This document shows, in pieces, positions 26,913-35,791 of a stretch of DNA of 64,000 bases (its first letter is position 1; every line of letters begins with the position of its first letter). The stretch is from contig OZ244871.1 in assembly GCA_965221105.1 (NCBI GenBank), positions 2,604,001-2,668,000 of the forward strand. The letters are read 5' to 3'. Position numbers and translations under genes: made by a program. Below the pieces are notes generated by a model. That model was not told the origin of the DNA. It did not search any database and saw only the letters and a list, made by a program, of their open reading frames with translations. The DNA comes from GM7GCV1 sp965221105. Lineage in GTDB: Bacteria; Pseudomonadota; Gammaproteobacteria; Pseudomonadales; GM7GCV1.

Positions 26913-27671
26913 TCAGTCTGCGAGTTTTACGTCGATCACAGCCCCACTCTTGGAGACACGTGTTGTGAACACCTTGGGCTTCGACTTGACGAGCGCAGAG
27001 AGCTGCCGATGCCCGAAACTGCGTGGATCAAACGCCGGGTCAAGCTTGCGAACAAGCCCGCCAACCACTCCAAGATTCGCCCAGCTGTCGTCCTGTGCAG
27101 CTGCAGAAACGGCCTGGCGAACCACCTTCGTCCAGCCCTCGTTCTCTTCGGCGATTTTCCCGGTCTTCTTCTCGGTTGCGAGGTTCGTAGTGAGCACGAA
27201 TACATCGCATGCGTTGATGAACGCCTTGGGCGTCTTGGGTTCACCGATTCCCATGACGAACAGGCCGTGCTCGCGGATGCGGGTGGCGAGACGGGTGAAG
27301 TCACTATCACTCGATACGATGCAGAAACCATCGATTCTTCCCGAGTGGAGCAGATCCATTGCGTCAATGATCAACGCACTGTCGGTCGCGTTCTTTCCGG
27401 TGGTATAGCGGAACTGTTGCTGGGGCTGGAATGCGTGGTCCTGCAAGGCGGCCTTCCACCCGGACATCTGTGGTGTCGTCCAGTCGCCGTAGATTCGTCG
27501 CACTGCGGTTGTGCCGTACCTGACGGCCTCGGCGAGTATCGGCTCAATGAGCGAGGGCCGTGCGTTGTCGCCATCGATGAGCAACGCGATCTGGGTGCGC
27601 TCGGCGACATCGCGGACGGATGTCGTGTCTGCCCGGCGGGTGGTGTATGGAACCTGCGCTTCAGTCATCAA
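26913..27671 (-). CDS. NYN-domain ribonuclease-like protein with OST-HTH/LOTUS end
   Basis: The 252-residue protein has a PIN-like NYN domain: ALLIDGDNARPSLIEPILAEA (first acidic site), NATDSALIIDAMDLLHSGRID and IVSSDSDFTRLATRIREHG (further acidic sites). The C-terminal 70 residues (WANLGVVGGLVRKLDPAFDPRSFGHRQLSALVKS) fit an OST-HTH/LOTUS RNA-binding domain. Such proteins cleave or bind RNA. It lies 240 bases beyond the HNH gene on the same strand, at the end of the nuclease/methyltransferase island, but may be independent. Confidence 0.9.
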   Translation of the reverse strand: MMTEAQVPYTTRRADTTSVRDVAERTQIALLIDGDNARPSLIEPILAEAVRYGTTAVRRIYGDWTTPQMSGWKAALQDHAFQPQQQFRYTTGKNATDSALIIDAMDLLHSGRIDGFCIVSSDSDFTRLATRIREHGLFVMGIGEPKTPKAFINACDVFVLTTNLATEKKTGKIAEENEGWTKVVRQAVSAAAQDDSWANLGVVGGLVRKLDPAFDPRSFGHRQLSALVKSKPKVFTTRVSKSGAVIDVKLAD

Positions 27672-27913
27672 TCAGATCTGGAAGCCAAATGAGTAACGTG
27701 TCGACATAAGATGACTCTGCGAAATCAATGGAAGCATGTGGAGTGATTTTATGCCTAAACACTTCGAGCGCACAATGCGGTACTGCAGCCGCCGTACCTT
27801 CATAGTCGATATAGTGAAAAAGCCGCTGTTGTGTGCGAGCCTTGGAGTGGGCCTGGAGTGGCGGGCGTGTTGATTCAGTCAACGGGTTCTGAACAGGCAC
27901 CAGTGCGCAATAC
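27672..27913. other. Short intergenic region
   Basis: No gene is recognised between the NYN and the DUF262-HNH genes. A short minus-strand frame (27661-28032) here overlaps the real gene and does not resemble a protein. Confidence 0.4.
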
Positions 27914-29008
27914 TTATGTGTTGGATTTCCTGCGATTGCACTGCTTGCAGAGCATTTGACAATTCTGTTCGGTGGTCTTGCCGCCTTCCGACCAAGGCGT
28001 GATGTGGTCGGCCTCCATATCGAAGATCTCAAATTTTTCCTTGCATAAGCCGCAGATGCCGTCTTGTTTTTCGAACGCTTTCTGCCTCATGGCGTCGGAA
28101 AACTTCCGTATGCTCAGATGCTTTTCCTCGCCAGTGAGGAGATACGGGTAAATGCCAGCCTGTTTTGTCACATCATCATCCATCAAAAGACGGACAATTT
28201 CTTCCTCAAGCTTTGCGGGATCCAGGCTCTCATCCGTGAGTTGCTCGTACAGCCCACCCCAATCCACACCTTTCATGGGTGCGCGGTACTTCGGGAAGAG
28301 CGCTTCCACCCGAGTGATAATAGACTGGAAGTGATCCCATAAGGCGGTTGCGGTGGGGTCGTGCTGGTGCGCGCCCATGTAGTCCTTAACCGTCTGATTC
28401 TCGTCTTTAATCCATTGGATCGCGGTTTCGAGGTACTCCTGGCGCTCAGCCCGCCCATTCAAATACCGGCTGCCTATTGCATAAGCGGGGCAGGCGGCCC
28501 CCCTTCGGCTGAAATACTGTTTTGCGTTGGACACCCAGGGGCCGGCAAAGACCGCATTGCGTAATTCCTGATCGGTCAGCCGTTCACCCGCAATGTTGAT
28601 GATCTCGAACCAGTCCAGCTTTTCGCTGGCGCTCCCTTCGCAGATATATACCTGCAACGGGTAATCGAGAATCTGCTCCTGTTCGTCGTCTTGCAGATTA
28701 TGGAAATATCTCCCATCAAGGGAGAAGTCGCTTTCCACGTACTGAGCGATCGAGATCGTGCGTTGCTGGCCATCGATGACTTCATAGCTCCCATCTTCGC
28801 GCACAGCCCAATACATCACATTGAGCGGATAGTCATTGTTTATGGTCTCGATAACCGCATCTCGCTGCTTGTCCTTGTACACGAACTCGCGCTGAAATGG
28901 CGGGCGAATATCGAGCTTGCCGCTATAGCCACGCACCCCACCCTCGCCATCGTCATAGTAGCCCTCCACGAGGTCGCGGACTGTGATTTCATGCAGGTCG
29001 ATCTTCAT
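27914..29008 (-). CDS. DUF262 and HNH endonuclease fusion
   Basis: The 364-residue protein has a DUF262 ParB-like domain at the N-terminus with PPFQREFVY and the characteristic YEVIDGQQRTISIAQY (about residues 78-93), and a C-terminal HNH domain: CGLCKEKFEIFDMEADHITP, then GGKTTEQNCQMLCKQCNRRK. Related proteins are NTP-stimulated DNA nucleases, as in the GmrSD type of restriction. Its start ATG overlaps the methyltransferase stop in ATGA (29005-29008), so both are one translational unit. It probably forms the cutting part of a restriction-modification pair. Confidence 0.9.
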   Translation of the reverse strand: MKIDLHEITVRDLVEGYYDDGEGGVRGYSGKLDIRPPFQREFVYKDKQRDAVIETINNDYPLNVMYWAVREDGSYEVIDGQQRTISIAQYVESDFSLDGRYFHNLQDDEQEQILDYPLQVYICEGSASEKLDWFEIINIAGERLTDQELRNAVFAGPWVSNAKQYFSRRGAACPAYAIGSRYLNGRAERQEYLETAIQWIKDENQTVKDYMGAHQHDPTATALWDHFQSIITRVEALFPKYRAPMKGVDWGGLYEQLTDESLDPAKLEEEIVRLLMDDDVTKQAGIYPYLLTGEEKHLSIRKFSDAMRQKAFEKQDGICGLCKEKFEIFDMEADHITPWSEGGKTTEQNCQMLCKQCNRRKSNT

Positions 29009-30084
29009 TCGTGAAGCCTCCTGTTTCGGATTATGATTCTTCGATATGGGACTTTCACTTCTCCGTTTTCAATCATGTATAGGTCCCCATCTACCGCTCC
29101 CCTTTTTTGCACCTCTCTCCTGAATCTCCTGTGTTCTGGTGTAAATGGCCTCACACCAATAGATTTCCCAAGACCAGCAATCCCGATTCCAATAATCTCA
29201 AACTGCTCCGGATTCCACTTATCCAAAAACGTGATCGGCACTCCCATCGCCCCATCCCAATCCATCGGGATTTCGGCGGTCTTGTCTACATTGATCGCGT
29301 CATAATTGTCGTAGTGCGGATATTCTTCGGGCGAATACCGCTTGTATAGTATCAATGCCTCGTGGCGCTTTCGGTGATCGAGATTGGTAAACCATGCCGC
29401 GTTACCCAACCGGCCCTTAATAACGCCTTTGACGATTCTATAGGCACTCCCTTCCCTGGCAGTCGCTGCAAGTTCCTGCGCATAATCCTCCGGCACATCA
29501 AACAGCATGTCCTGGCCCTTTGGGGTGACACCCAGCCACATTCTGTTGTCCTTGATCAGAGGGAAAATCTCCTTGTATGTGACGGCATTCTGACTCCCGA
29601 CGATCAGAAACTTCTTCTCGTAGTCCACCAATTGGGCGACGTAGTCTCGGAACAGCGAAAACGGCGGGTTGGTCACGACGATGTCGGCCTGTTCAAGAAC
29701 CTCGATGCACTCCTGACTGCGGAAATCGCCGTCGCCTTTCAGTTCCTTGATGCCAATGTCTTCAACATTGGGAGTGCTCTCATTGTCCCTGAACCCATCA
29801 TATTCCAGCATGATGGCCCGTTCAGAATCATGCTGGGAAAACAGGTCTCGATTCTGGTTTTTATAGCAGGTCGTCATCAGTTTCTTGAGACCAAGGTGCT
29901 CGAAGTTGTATGAGAAGTAGTGGAAGAAGTTCGAGACGCGGGGATCATCGCAATTGCAGTACACAACCTTGTCGCGGAAATGTTCAGAGTAGTGGCGCAG
30001 CTCGTTCTCGATGTCGGACAGCTGCGTGTAAAACTCATCTTTACGCTGCTGTCTGGCTCTTCGCAGGTTTTCATTCAGATGCAT
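29005..30084 (-). CDS. EcoRI-type adenine-specific DNA methyltransferase
   Basis: The protein shows motif IV NPPF (VVTNPPFSLFRDYVAQ), an N-terminal RARQQRKDEFYTQLSDIENEL that resembles M.EcoRI family enzymes, and GVRPFTPEHRRFRREVQ near the end. It would methylate adenine at N6. The start at 30084 (MHLNENLRRA) is chosen because GGGAG lies seven bases upstream; an ATG at 30090 and longer frame start at 30120 also exist. It couples with the HNH gene downstream. Length fits the family. Confidence 0.9.
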   Translation of the reverse strand: MHLNENLRRARQQRKDEFYTQLSDIENELRHYSEHFRDKVVYCNCDDPRVSNFFHYFSYNFEHLGLKKLMTTCYKNQNRDLFSQHDSERAIMLEYDGFRDNESTPNVEDIGIKELKGDGDFRSQECIEVLEQADIVVTNPPFSLFRDYVAQLVDYEKKFLIVGSQNAVTYKEIFPLIKDNRMWLGVTPKGQDMLFDVPEDYAQELAATAREGSAYRIVKGVIKGRLGNAAWFTNLDHRKRHEALILYKRYSPEEYPHYDNYDAINVDKTAEIPMDWDGAMGVPITFLDKWNPEQFEIIGIGIAGLGKSIGVRPFTPEHRRFRREVQKRGAVDGDLYMIENGEVKVPYRRIIIRNRRLHE

Positions 30085-30348
30085 GGACATACTCCCGATG
30101 CTGGCGGTTGAGGTAGGCATAAAAGTGCCCTAATGGTCGCGACTGAGGGAACTCCCAACCGAAAAACGACACGCGGGCAATCTCCACCACTGTGCCCACC
30201 TACAGCGTCCACAATAGGGCATGAACACATGATTCTAACACCTCCGCTATTTTGGAATGGGCGTAGGCTGATCCTGGAAATAGCTGAAAGCCCGGCAATC
30301 CACTGCGTTTTACCGAGCTGGTCTTCCGTGCGGTAGAGGCCGATGGGT
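30085..30348. other. Intergenic region between methyltransferase and ATPase genes
   Basis: No coding sequence is recognised here. The 260 bases could hold a promoter for the methyltransferase-nuclease pair, implying that the ATPase gene upstream is expressed separately. No clear -10/-35 pair was identified. Confidence 0.4.
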
Positions 30349-31707
30349 TCAAGATTGGCGCAGAAGGATGTCATCCCATCCTGGCGGGTGAAATAGATGT
30401 TGGATGAACCGATCTGGGTGGATTCTGGGGGTTGAAATGGGAAGGTCTGCATGCGGGTCACCTGTCATAAAACTGGGAATCGGACAACGGTATGCAGTAT
30501 CCGATACGTCTTTCGCGAGTGCGCCTTGATGAACAAGATGTGCAATGTAACGATCAACGGCTCCATCGCCCGCCCCAAACTTTTCAGGGACGCGCCATCC
30601 GCGGTCTGAATGGCCGGGGTTGACCAGGAAATCATCAATGAGATTACCAATATCCGCCAAATCAAACGGCATGTGTGCAGCATTATGAGATTCCACAATT
30701 TGAAGTACCGCTGCAACGAGTTTTTTTGAACGGCGCATATCCTCCGAATTTCTATTCTCGTAATATCCGATGCGGTATTGATCACGACGCTTCTCAGCCG
30801 CAGACCAATCGGAAATTTTGTCCAATTGACCATTCACATCGCGTGGAAGGAGCGATTCTGATAGAGCCTTCTGTGCCCAGCAGATATGGCGGGGCCAGCA
30901 CTCGGTTGAGTCGAAAAAGGAATGGAGGCGCTCATACTGTTTTCCAATCTGAATACCGAAGTATGTGCAGAAACCATCGACAATCTGCTCAAGCTCTTGT
31001 GGTCTGAGGGCTCCTATCGTATGGGGAAAGACACCATTCGTGACCCCCATTTCATCTACCCGATTGTCCGTGTCGTCCAAGCCAGCAAAGACAATGGTCA
31101 GCGGCAATTGTATCTGATTGGCGTCGTGAATATATTGCAGGAACTGAGCATGAGGCGTTGTATGGTCCCCCGCAAACCGTTGCGCTTCATCAATCGCGAG
31201 GATGACCGGGTTAGCCCACTTTTCTGGGGGAAGCATATCTCGCAGGGCGAAAAGATCTTCAGGCTCTGTGTCTTTCACCATGGATGCAAAATCAGCGCTG
31301 AACAATAAAAAGCTGATGCTGTTCGCTCTTTGGGCCAGGTCAGATCCAGCTGCCGCAACCATGTTGAGCCAGTCTGCTTTCTGTTTGGAAGCTACCACAG
31401 CAATGGCCTTCAACACCTCGGTGCGACGCGTTTCAATATCAGCGGGCGTCACTATGACAGGGCGTAACTGACAGTCTTCTCGCGCCGCCTTGTTCTGTAG
31501 CTCAGTCAAGATCGATGTTTTGCCAGCGCCAGGTGCTCCCTGTATGACGATTGTGTTTTTGGGCGGAGCGTCTCCACGTTCAAAAGCGCGCCGAGATGTC
31601 GCGAGAACCTCATCAATGATGTCTTTACGGCCGACAAATACAGGAGGAAATACACCGCTTTTGTCGCTGATGAAAATTTCCAGAGACTGGCGTTTGAATT
31701 CAGTCAT
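30349..31707 (-). CDS. AAA ATPase
   Basis: The 452-residue protein has a Walker A motif IQGAPGAGKTS near residue 55 and Walker B VILAIDEAQRF near residue 170, with an intervening sensor-like segment LTIVFAGLDDTDN. This is the AAA/STAND-like ATPase type found in mobile and defence loci (for example TniB-like or Orc1-like ATPases). The C-terminal half has no recognised domain but a winged-helix is possible (MPFDLADIGNLIDDFLVN). AAGG seven bases before the ATG is a ribosome binding site. Its partner is unknown; it lies upstream of the methyltransferase on the same strand. Confidence 0.85.
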   Translation of the reverse strand: MTEFKRQSLEIFISDKSGVFPPVFVGRKDIIDEVLATSRRAFERGDAPPKNTIVIQGAPGAGKTSILTELQNKAAREDCQLRPVIVTPADIETRRTEVLKAIAVVASKQKADWLNMVAAAGSDLAQRANSISFLLFSADFASMVKDTEPEDLFALRDMLPPEKWANPVILAIDEAQRFAGDHTTPHAQFLQYIHDANQIQLPLTIVFAGLDDTDNRVDEMGVTNGVFPHTIGALRPQELEQIVDGFCTYFGIQIGKQYERLHSFFDSTECWPRHICWAQKALSESLLPRDVNGQLDKISDWSAAEKRRDQYRIGYYENRNSEDMRRSKKLVAAVLQIVESHNAAHMPFDLADIGNLIDDFLVNPGHSDRGWRVPEKFGAGDGAVDRYIAHLVHQGALAKDVSDTAYRCPIPSFMTGDPHADLPISTPRIHPDRFIQHLFHPPGWDDILLRQS

Positions 31708-31769
31708 AAGGAAACCTTGTAGTTTTGTCCTCGTCGACAGCCCGTTTCATGGTGTCGTATAACCAACTG

Positions 31770-32215
31770 CAATTGTAACTACTCGCCCCTCTTCCTGCTT
31801 GATCATTGTGGCGGCGGTGCCGTTGAGTGCGATCTGGATGGCGGTCAGCGGGTTGTAGCCTTGGTGGGCCATGGATTGGAGGGAGCTGGAGATTCAGCAG
31901 TGGGCCTCGGCGTGGCGGAGGGTTCGGACGCACAGGGAGACTGTCTGCCTGACCTTGGCCATCCGGGTATCGCACTCGGCGCGGGTGTTGGTGAACGGGG
32001 TGTCGGGGTCGCGGCGGTGCGCAGCGCCTCGGTGTCGTACTGGATCAGCGCCTCGAAGCGCGCCTTGAAAGCGTCGAACTCCGAGCGCAGCGACGCCCTG
32101 TTGACCGTCGCCATGGGCTACCCGGACTCCACCGCCATGGTCGCTGGCGGCATCAGCGCGATCAGCGCCTGACACAACTCCGCCGTCGCCTTGGAACCAC
32201 ACTATGCGTTGCCCA
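31770..32215 (-). pseudogene. Unidentified decayed reading frame beside an IS end
   Basis: On the minus strand consecutive frames read ATVNRASLRSEFDAFKARFE, then TRAECDTRMAKVRQTVSLCV, then SMAHQGYNPLTAIQIALNGT. Together they look like one broken protein of about 120 residues, with breaks near 32010 and 31910. I do not recognise the family. It abuts the IS-like terminal sequence at 32215, so it may be part of a decayed mobile element. The + strand over the same stretch gives only shadow frames. Confidence 0.4.
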
Positions 32216-32280
32216 TGACCCTGTGCGATCATGAAACGCACACACCAGAGAACCTCTTTCCTACAGTGTCAAGGGGGGTG
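32215..32280 (+). repeat. IS110-type terminal sequence, copy 1
   Basis: This stretch (CCCATGACCCTGTGCGATCA, then GAAACGCACACACC and CAGTGTCAAGGGGGGTGAG) recurs in the same order at about 40240-40326 and, inverted, at 52562-52628, where it borders an IS110 transposase remnant. It is therefore taken as the end of that IS. Confidence 0.7.
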
Positions 32281-32419
32281 AGGTGTGCAGGCTCTTACCA
32301 AACCAGCTTGAGTTCCAAAACTGCGGCTTGTGTAAAAAATAAAGGTGCGCTAATGCGGCTTCATTTGGTACTCCTTTAGATGGAGAACAAGCCACAATAT
32401 GTGCGTACTCTGCGAGGAG

Positions 32420-32869
32420 GTGACCATAAGGACCATTGATTTGAACCCAGGATACCGGCCTGTGATCGGCGCTGACCGCATGGTGCCTATGCTGGATGGA
32501 ATAGATTTTGCTGATGACAGTTTCCTCCTTTACAACATTGAAGTTGTCGATGAAAACAGGTACCGAATCGCTTTGACGCTGGCAGGATTCAAGCTCAAGG
32601 AACTCGAAATCGAGCGGGTAAACCAGCTCAGAATCACCGGACGCAGGTGCGGGGGTGAGGGTGAAGGTGAAGTTGAGCCCAACTACCGGTGTCAGGGCAT
32701 TGCCGAACATGGGTTTGACCGAAACTTTCTGCTGGCAGACCATATGGAAGTACTTGGCGCGGAGCTGCAAGACGGTTTGCTGCACATCGACCTGGTCAGG
32801 GAAATTCTCGAGGCGATGAAGCCTCGAAAAATTGCCATTCAGACAGCGGATGTTATTGAAAGCAGCTGA
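32420..32869 (+). CDS. Small heat shock protein (Hsp20/IbpA type)
   Basis: The protein is about 149 residues and has the alpha-crystallin layout: PLYNIEV-like SFLLYNIEVVDENRYRIALTLAGFKLKELEIERVN, then AEHGFDRNFLLADHMEVLGAELQDGLLHIDLVREI. It ends in the basic C-terminal tail with PRKIAIQ, an I-x-I anchor. It holds unfolding proteins in the cytoplasm. GTG 32420 gives the family's usual TIRTIDL start; the longer frame from 32399 contains a putative ribosome binding site GAGGAG in its coding part, arguing against it. The upstream neighbour is an IS end, so its native promoter may have been lost. Confidence 0.88.
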   Translation: MTIRTIDLNPGYRPVIGADRMVPMLDGIDFADDSFLLYNIEVVDENRYRIALTLAGFKLKELEIERVNQLRITGRRCGGEGEGEVEPNYRCQGIAEHGFDRNFLLADHMEVLGAELQDGLLHIDLVREILEAMKPRKIAIQTADVIESS

Positions 32870-32949
32870 CGGATAAGTGCGGGCACGCATAAGACACCCG
32901 ATATTCCGGGGCCTTTTCCATTAGGCCAACCCAAGAGGTTTGGTTATAG

Positions 32950-33315
32950 TTAGGCTGATTCAGGGCCTCTGTACATGCAGCCGGTTGTGCAGGTCTCGCA
33001 TACCTCGACCATACTGAGTTTGGGAAGATGTGGGTGGAGGCGGCCCCAGATCCACTTGGCCAGATGCTCGCTGGTTGGGTTTTCGAGCCCTTCGATCTCA
33101 TTCAGATAGCGGTGGTCCAGCTGTTCGAAGACTGGCCTGAAGGCAGCCCTGAGATCAGCAAAATCCATAATCCACCCGGTTTCTGCATCAGGCTCGCCCG
33201 AAACATGGATGCGTATCCTGAATGAGTGACCATGCAATCGCGCACATTTGTGCCCATCCGGGACGTTTGGCAATTTGTGAGCCGCTTCGATGTGGAATTC
33301 CTCGTAGATTTCCAT
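32950..33315 (-). CDS. queD: 6-carboxytetrahydropterin synthase (QueD)
   Basis: The 121-residue enzyme makes 6-carboxytetrahydropterin from dihydroneopterin triphosphate in queuosine synthesis. The zinc-binding histidines are in FHIEAAHKLP and CARLHGHSFRI, and the active-site region is GWIMDFADLR and ENPTSEHLAKWIW. Length and motifs match family members. Start ATG 33313-33315 (MEIYEEFHIEAAH) was chosen over the longer frame because it matches family N-termini. It is divergent to the tRNA genes. Confidence 0.93.
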   Translation of the reverse strand: MEIYEEFHIEAAHKLPNVPDGHKCARLHGHSFRIRIHVSGEPDAETGWIMDFADLRAAFRPVFEQLDHRYLNEIEGLENPTSEHLAKWIWGRLHPHLPKLSMVEVCETCTTGCMYRGPESA

Positions 33316-33396
33316 GTTTTTCACCGGGCTGGAGAAGGCCGCGAATCTTACTCTCGGGGTTCTGTCATGTACAGAAACCTGCATCTGGAAGAATAT

Positions 33397-33424
33397 TTGA
33401 CAAGGGTTGTTCGTCCGCTAGAAT
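33397..33424 (+). promoter_or_regulatory. Promoter of the tRNA-Val/tRNA-Asp transcript
   Basis: TTGACA at 33397-33402 and TAGAAT at 33419-33424 are separated by 16 bases, a good sigma-70 pair. The first tRNA starts 16 bases after the -10 element. Confidence 0.85.
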
Positions 33425-33440
33425 GCACGCCTCTTCAGGA

Positions 33441-33516
33441 GGGTGGTTAGCTCAGCTGGTAGAGCATCGCCCTTACAAGGCGAGGGTCACTGGTTCGACT
33501 CCAGTACCACCCACCA
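33441..33516 (+). tRNA. tRNA-Val (anticodon TAC)
   Basis: A cloverleaf of 76 bases including the encoded CCA. The acceptor stem pairs GGGTGGT with the final ACCACCC, the D arm is TAGCTCAGCTGGTAGAGC, the anticodon loop is CTTACAA and the T arm contains GGTTCGACTCC. The TAC anticodon reads GTA/GTG codons for valine. It is transcribed from the promoter at 33397 with tRNA-Asp nine bases downstream. Confidence 0.97.
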
Positions 33517-33525
33517 AGGATACGC

Positions 33526-33602
33526 GGACCGGTAGTTCAGCTGGTTAGAATGCCGGCCTGTCACGCCGGAGGTCGCGGGTTCGAGTCCCGTCCGGTCCGC
33601 CA
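33526..33602 (+). tRNA. tRNA-Asp (anticodon GTC)
   Basis: A cloverleaf of 77 bases with encoded CCA. The acceptor stem GGACCGG pairs with CCGGTCC, followed by G and CCA. The anticodon loop is CTGTCAC with GTC and the T arm has GGTTCGAGTCC. It lies nine bases after tRNA-Val. The IS605-type element begins only seven bases behind it. Confidence 0.97.
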
Positions 33603-33608
33603 CTATGC

Positions 33609-34904
33609 AATTTTTGGGAATTATATACTTATTGCCCCAGGGGTCGGATGATGATACGGTGTGTGAATAGCTGCTGGAACCAGCTACCCCAAACGCTAGT
33701 TGGAGCGACCACACCGATGCGGATGATACGCACTCACAGTCAACAGGCACAAGTTTCCACCGCAACGCATCAGCGGCTGAACAGATTCCTGTATCTCTCC
33801 CGACAACTGTACAACGCCGCCCTGGATGAGCGCATCAATGCGTATCGGAAGGCTGGCGAGTCAATCGGCCTGTACGATCAATATACGTCATTCACTCAGA
33901 TACGCAGAGATGATGCTGAAATGAGCAGCTATGGTGTACAGCCGTTCCGATCTGTCCTGAACAGACTGGATAGATCATTCAAGCGGTTTTTCAGGCAGGG
34001 TGGCTTTCCGAGATTCAAGGGCAGGAACCGGGGCATCCGGTCATTTGAAACACATCAGTTTCGCATTCGGGTATCAGGGACAAGGCATGCCGTACAGATC
34101 AAAGGCTTTGGCAGGTTCATTGCGAAGGCGGTGCCAGAGGGTGAGATCACGCTGGTTCGGATTGTGAAGACACCTGTCCGGGTGATGGTTCAATTCGTCT
34201 GTGAGCAGGAGCGGGAGGTATCGGTTGATCAGTCTCCCGTCGTCGGTATTGATGTTGGCGTGAAGGCACGGGCTACCCTCTCGACTGGCGAGTCGGTGCC
34301 GAAGGTGGCCATCAATCGGGAACGCTCCACGCGGCTGCAACGCCGCCTCAGCACAGCCAAGAAGGGAAGCCATAACCGATACAAGAAAAAGCAATCGCTT
34401 GCCAAAGAGGCGTACAGGGTGGCAGAGAGGCAACGGAACGCTGTACATAGAACGACTACAGATTTGGTGAAGCGACAGAGACACTTCGCGGTTGAAGACC
34501 TGAAGATCAAGAACATGACTGCCCATGGTGGCAATCACAAGCGGGGGTTGAACCGATCAATCCTTGAGCAACAATGGGGAACCTTTATCCAACAACTGAC
34601 CTACAAGGCTGAGAGTGCCGGTGGTTCAGTAGTGAAGGTGAACCCCAGAAACACGTCAAAGACCTGTTCCGGGTGTGGTTCAGTCCATGAATCACTGACC
34701 CTGAAGGACAGACTCTTTGAGTGTCAACAGTGCGGCATGGTTCTCGATAGGGACCTGAACGCCGCACTCAACATCAGGGAGCGTGGCTCGTCGGGCGGGA
34801 AATTACCCGATATGCGGCCTGATGGTGTACCTATCGGCGGGGTTACCCGCCGTGCCGCATAGAACAGTAGCTTGGGGCACCAAGTATATAATTCCCCAAT
34901 TTTT
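33609..34904 (+). mobile_element. IS605-type element carrying tnpB only
   Basis: The left end (TTTTTGGGAATTATATACTT at 33611 onward) and right end (GTATATAATTCCCCAATTTTT near 34884) are imperfect inverted matches and resemble IS200/IS605 hairpin ends. Only tnpB is present; there is no tnpA, so transposition would need TnpA from elsewhere. It sits directly behind tRNA-Asp. A deleted derivative is at 56378-56880. Confidence 0.75.
33717..34862 (+). CDS. tnpB: TnpB RNA-guided nuclease of an IS605-type element
   Basis: About 381 residues from ATG 33717 (MRMIRTHSQQAQ). The RuvC-like catalytic residues are in VVGIDVGVKARA, HFAVEDLKIKNM and DRDLNAALNI; a zinc ribbon CSGCGSVHE, CQQCGMV lies before the last. 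TnpB of this family is a DNA nuclease guided by an RNA made from its 3' end and the right end of the element. The frame appears intact. A longer frame from 33648 is possible but the earlier sequence belongs to the element's left end. The right side 34790-34904 would give the guide RNA scaffold. Confidence 0.92.
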   Translation: MRMIRTHSQQAQVSTATHQRLNRFLYLSRQLYNAALDERINAYRKAGESIGLYDQYTSFTQIRRDDAEMSSYGVQPFRSVLNRLDRSFKRFFRQGGFPRFKGRNRGIRSFETHQFRIRVSGTRHAVQIKGFGRFIAKAVPEGEITLVRIVKTPVRVMVQFVCEQEREVSVDQSPVVGIDVGVKARATLSTGESVPKVAINRERSTRLQRRLSTAKKGSHNRYKKKQSLAKEAYRVAERQRNAVHRTTTDLVKRQRHFAVEDLKIKNMTAHGGNHKRGLNRSILEQQWGTFIQQLTYKAESAGGSVVKVNPRNTSKTCSGCGSVHESLTLKDRLFECQQCGMVLDRDLNAALNIRERGSSGGKLPDMRPDGVPIGGVTRRAA

Positions 34905-34990
34905 AGAGTCTTTATTTATTTTTATTCGGCCAGCAACTGCACTGGCGACGAGGTTGTAGTGGTGCTGCCCGCTGGCTGTGCGCGGCGCCA

Positions 34991-35675
34991 TCAGTCGATA
35001 TAGGTGGTAACCACTTCCATCAGACTGCTGATCACTGAGCTGTCATCGCAGAGAGGGCTGATCATACCTGCATGGACCGCTTCGCGCGGTGGGAAACCTT
35101 GACCCATCAGGTCCGCCGCCGCAATCAGGGATCGCGTGGAAGACACTTCCGACAATCCTGGCACATCGAGCTGGAGAATGGCATTGGCCAGACGCACGAG
35201 GTCGCTGGCGTGGTCGGGTGCGATACCGCTCTCCCGCTGGATAATCTCTGTCTTCAGATCTGTAGGCAGAAAATCGAGCTCGATGGAGACCATTCGTTGG
35301 CGGGTGGACGGCTTGAGATCCTTGAGAATGCTCTCGTAGCCCGAATTATAGGAGATGATCAGCATGAAATTGTCAGGTGCCTTGATGGCTTCTCCAAGAC
35401 GTTCCACGTATACCTCGCGGCGGTGGTCGGTCAGGGCGTGAATGGCGACAGTCTTATCGGCGCGGGCCTCAACCACCTCATCCAGATAACAGACACCACC
35501 TTGGCACACAGCGCGAGTCAGGGATCCGTTCAGCAGCCATATGCTCAACAAAACGGGTTTTCCGGACACCGGTCGACCCTTTCGGCATCAGACCATGCCG
35601 ACTCTCAAATGCAGCCCAGAAGATGGATTTTTCGTTGTGAACTTCCATGTAGAACGGAGATTCGCTCATCGCCAA
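34991..35675 (-). pseudogene. CbbQ/NorQ-type AAA ATPase, decayed
   Basis: Two frames hold pieces of one MoxR-class protein. The first (about 35675-35560) reads VHNEKSIFWAAFESRHGLMPK, then GSTGVRKTRFVEHMAAE, in which the Walker A has lost a Gly (GVRKT for GCGKT). The second reads RAVCQGGVCYLDEVVEARADKT, ISYNSGYESILKDLKPSTRQRM and a normal C-terminus. Sequence between Walker A and LTRAV is deleted and the frame shifts near 35510. CbbQ and NorQ act in activating Rubisco or nitric oxide reductase. Which one cannot be told. Confidence 0.82.
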
Positions 35676-35791
35676 CAGTCGCGTCGTCCTGCTGTACGGT
35701 GCACCTGTCGAAGGGATCAGAAGATTGACTTGTCAATCTATATTATACGCATGATAATAGGTAGTGTGATAAAAAAAAGCAAGCGTAAGGA

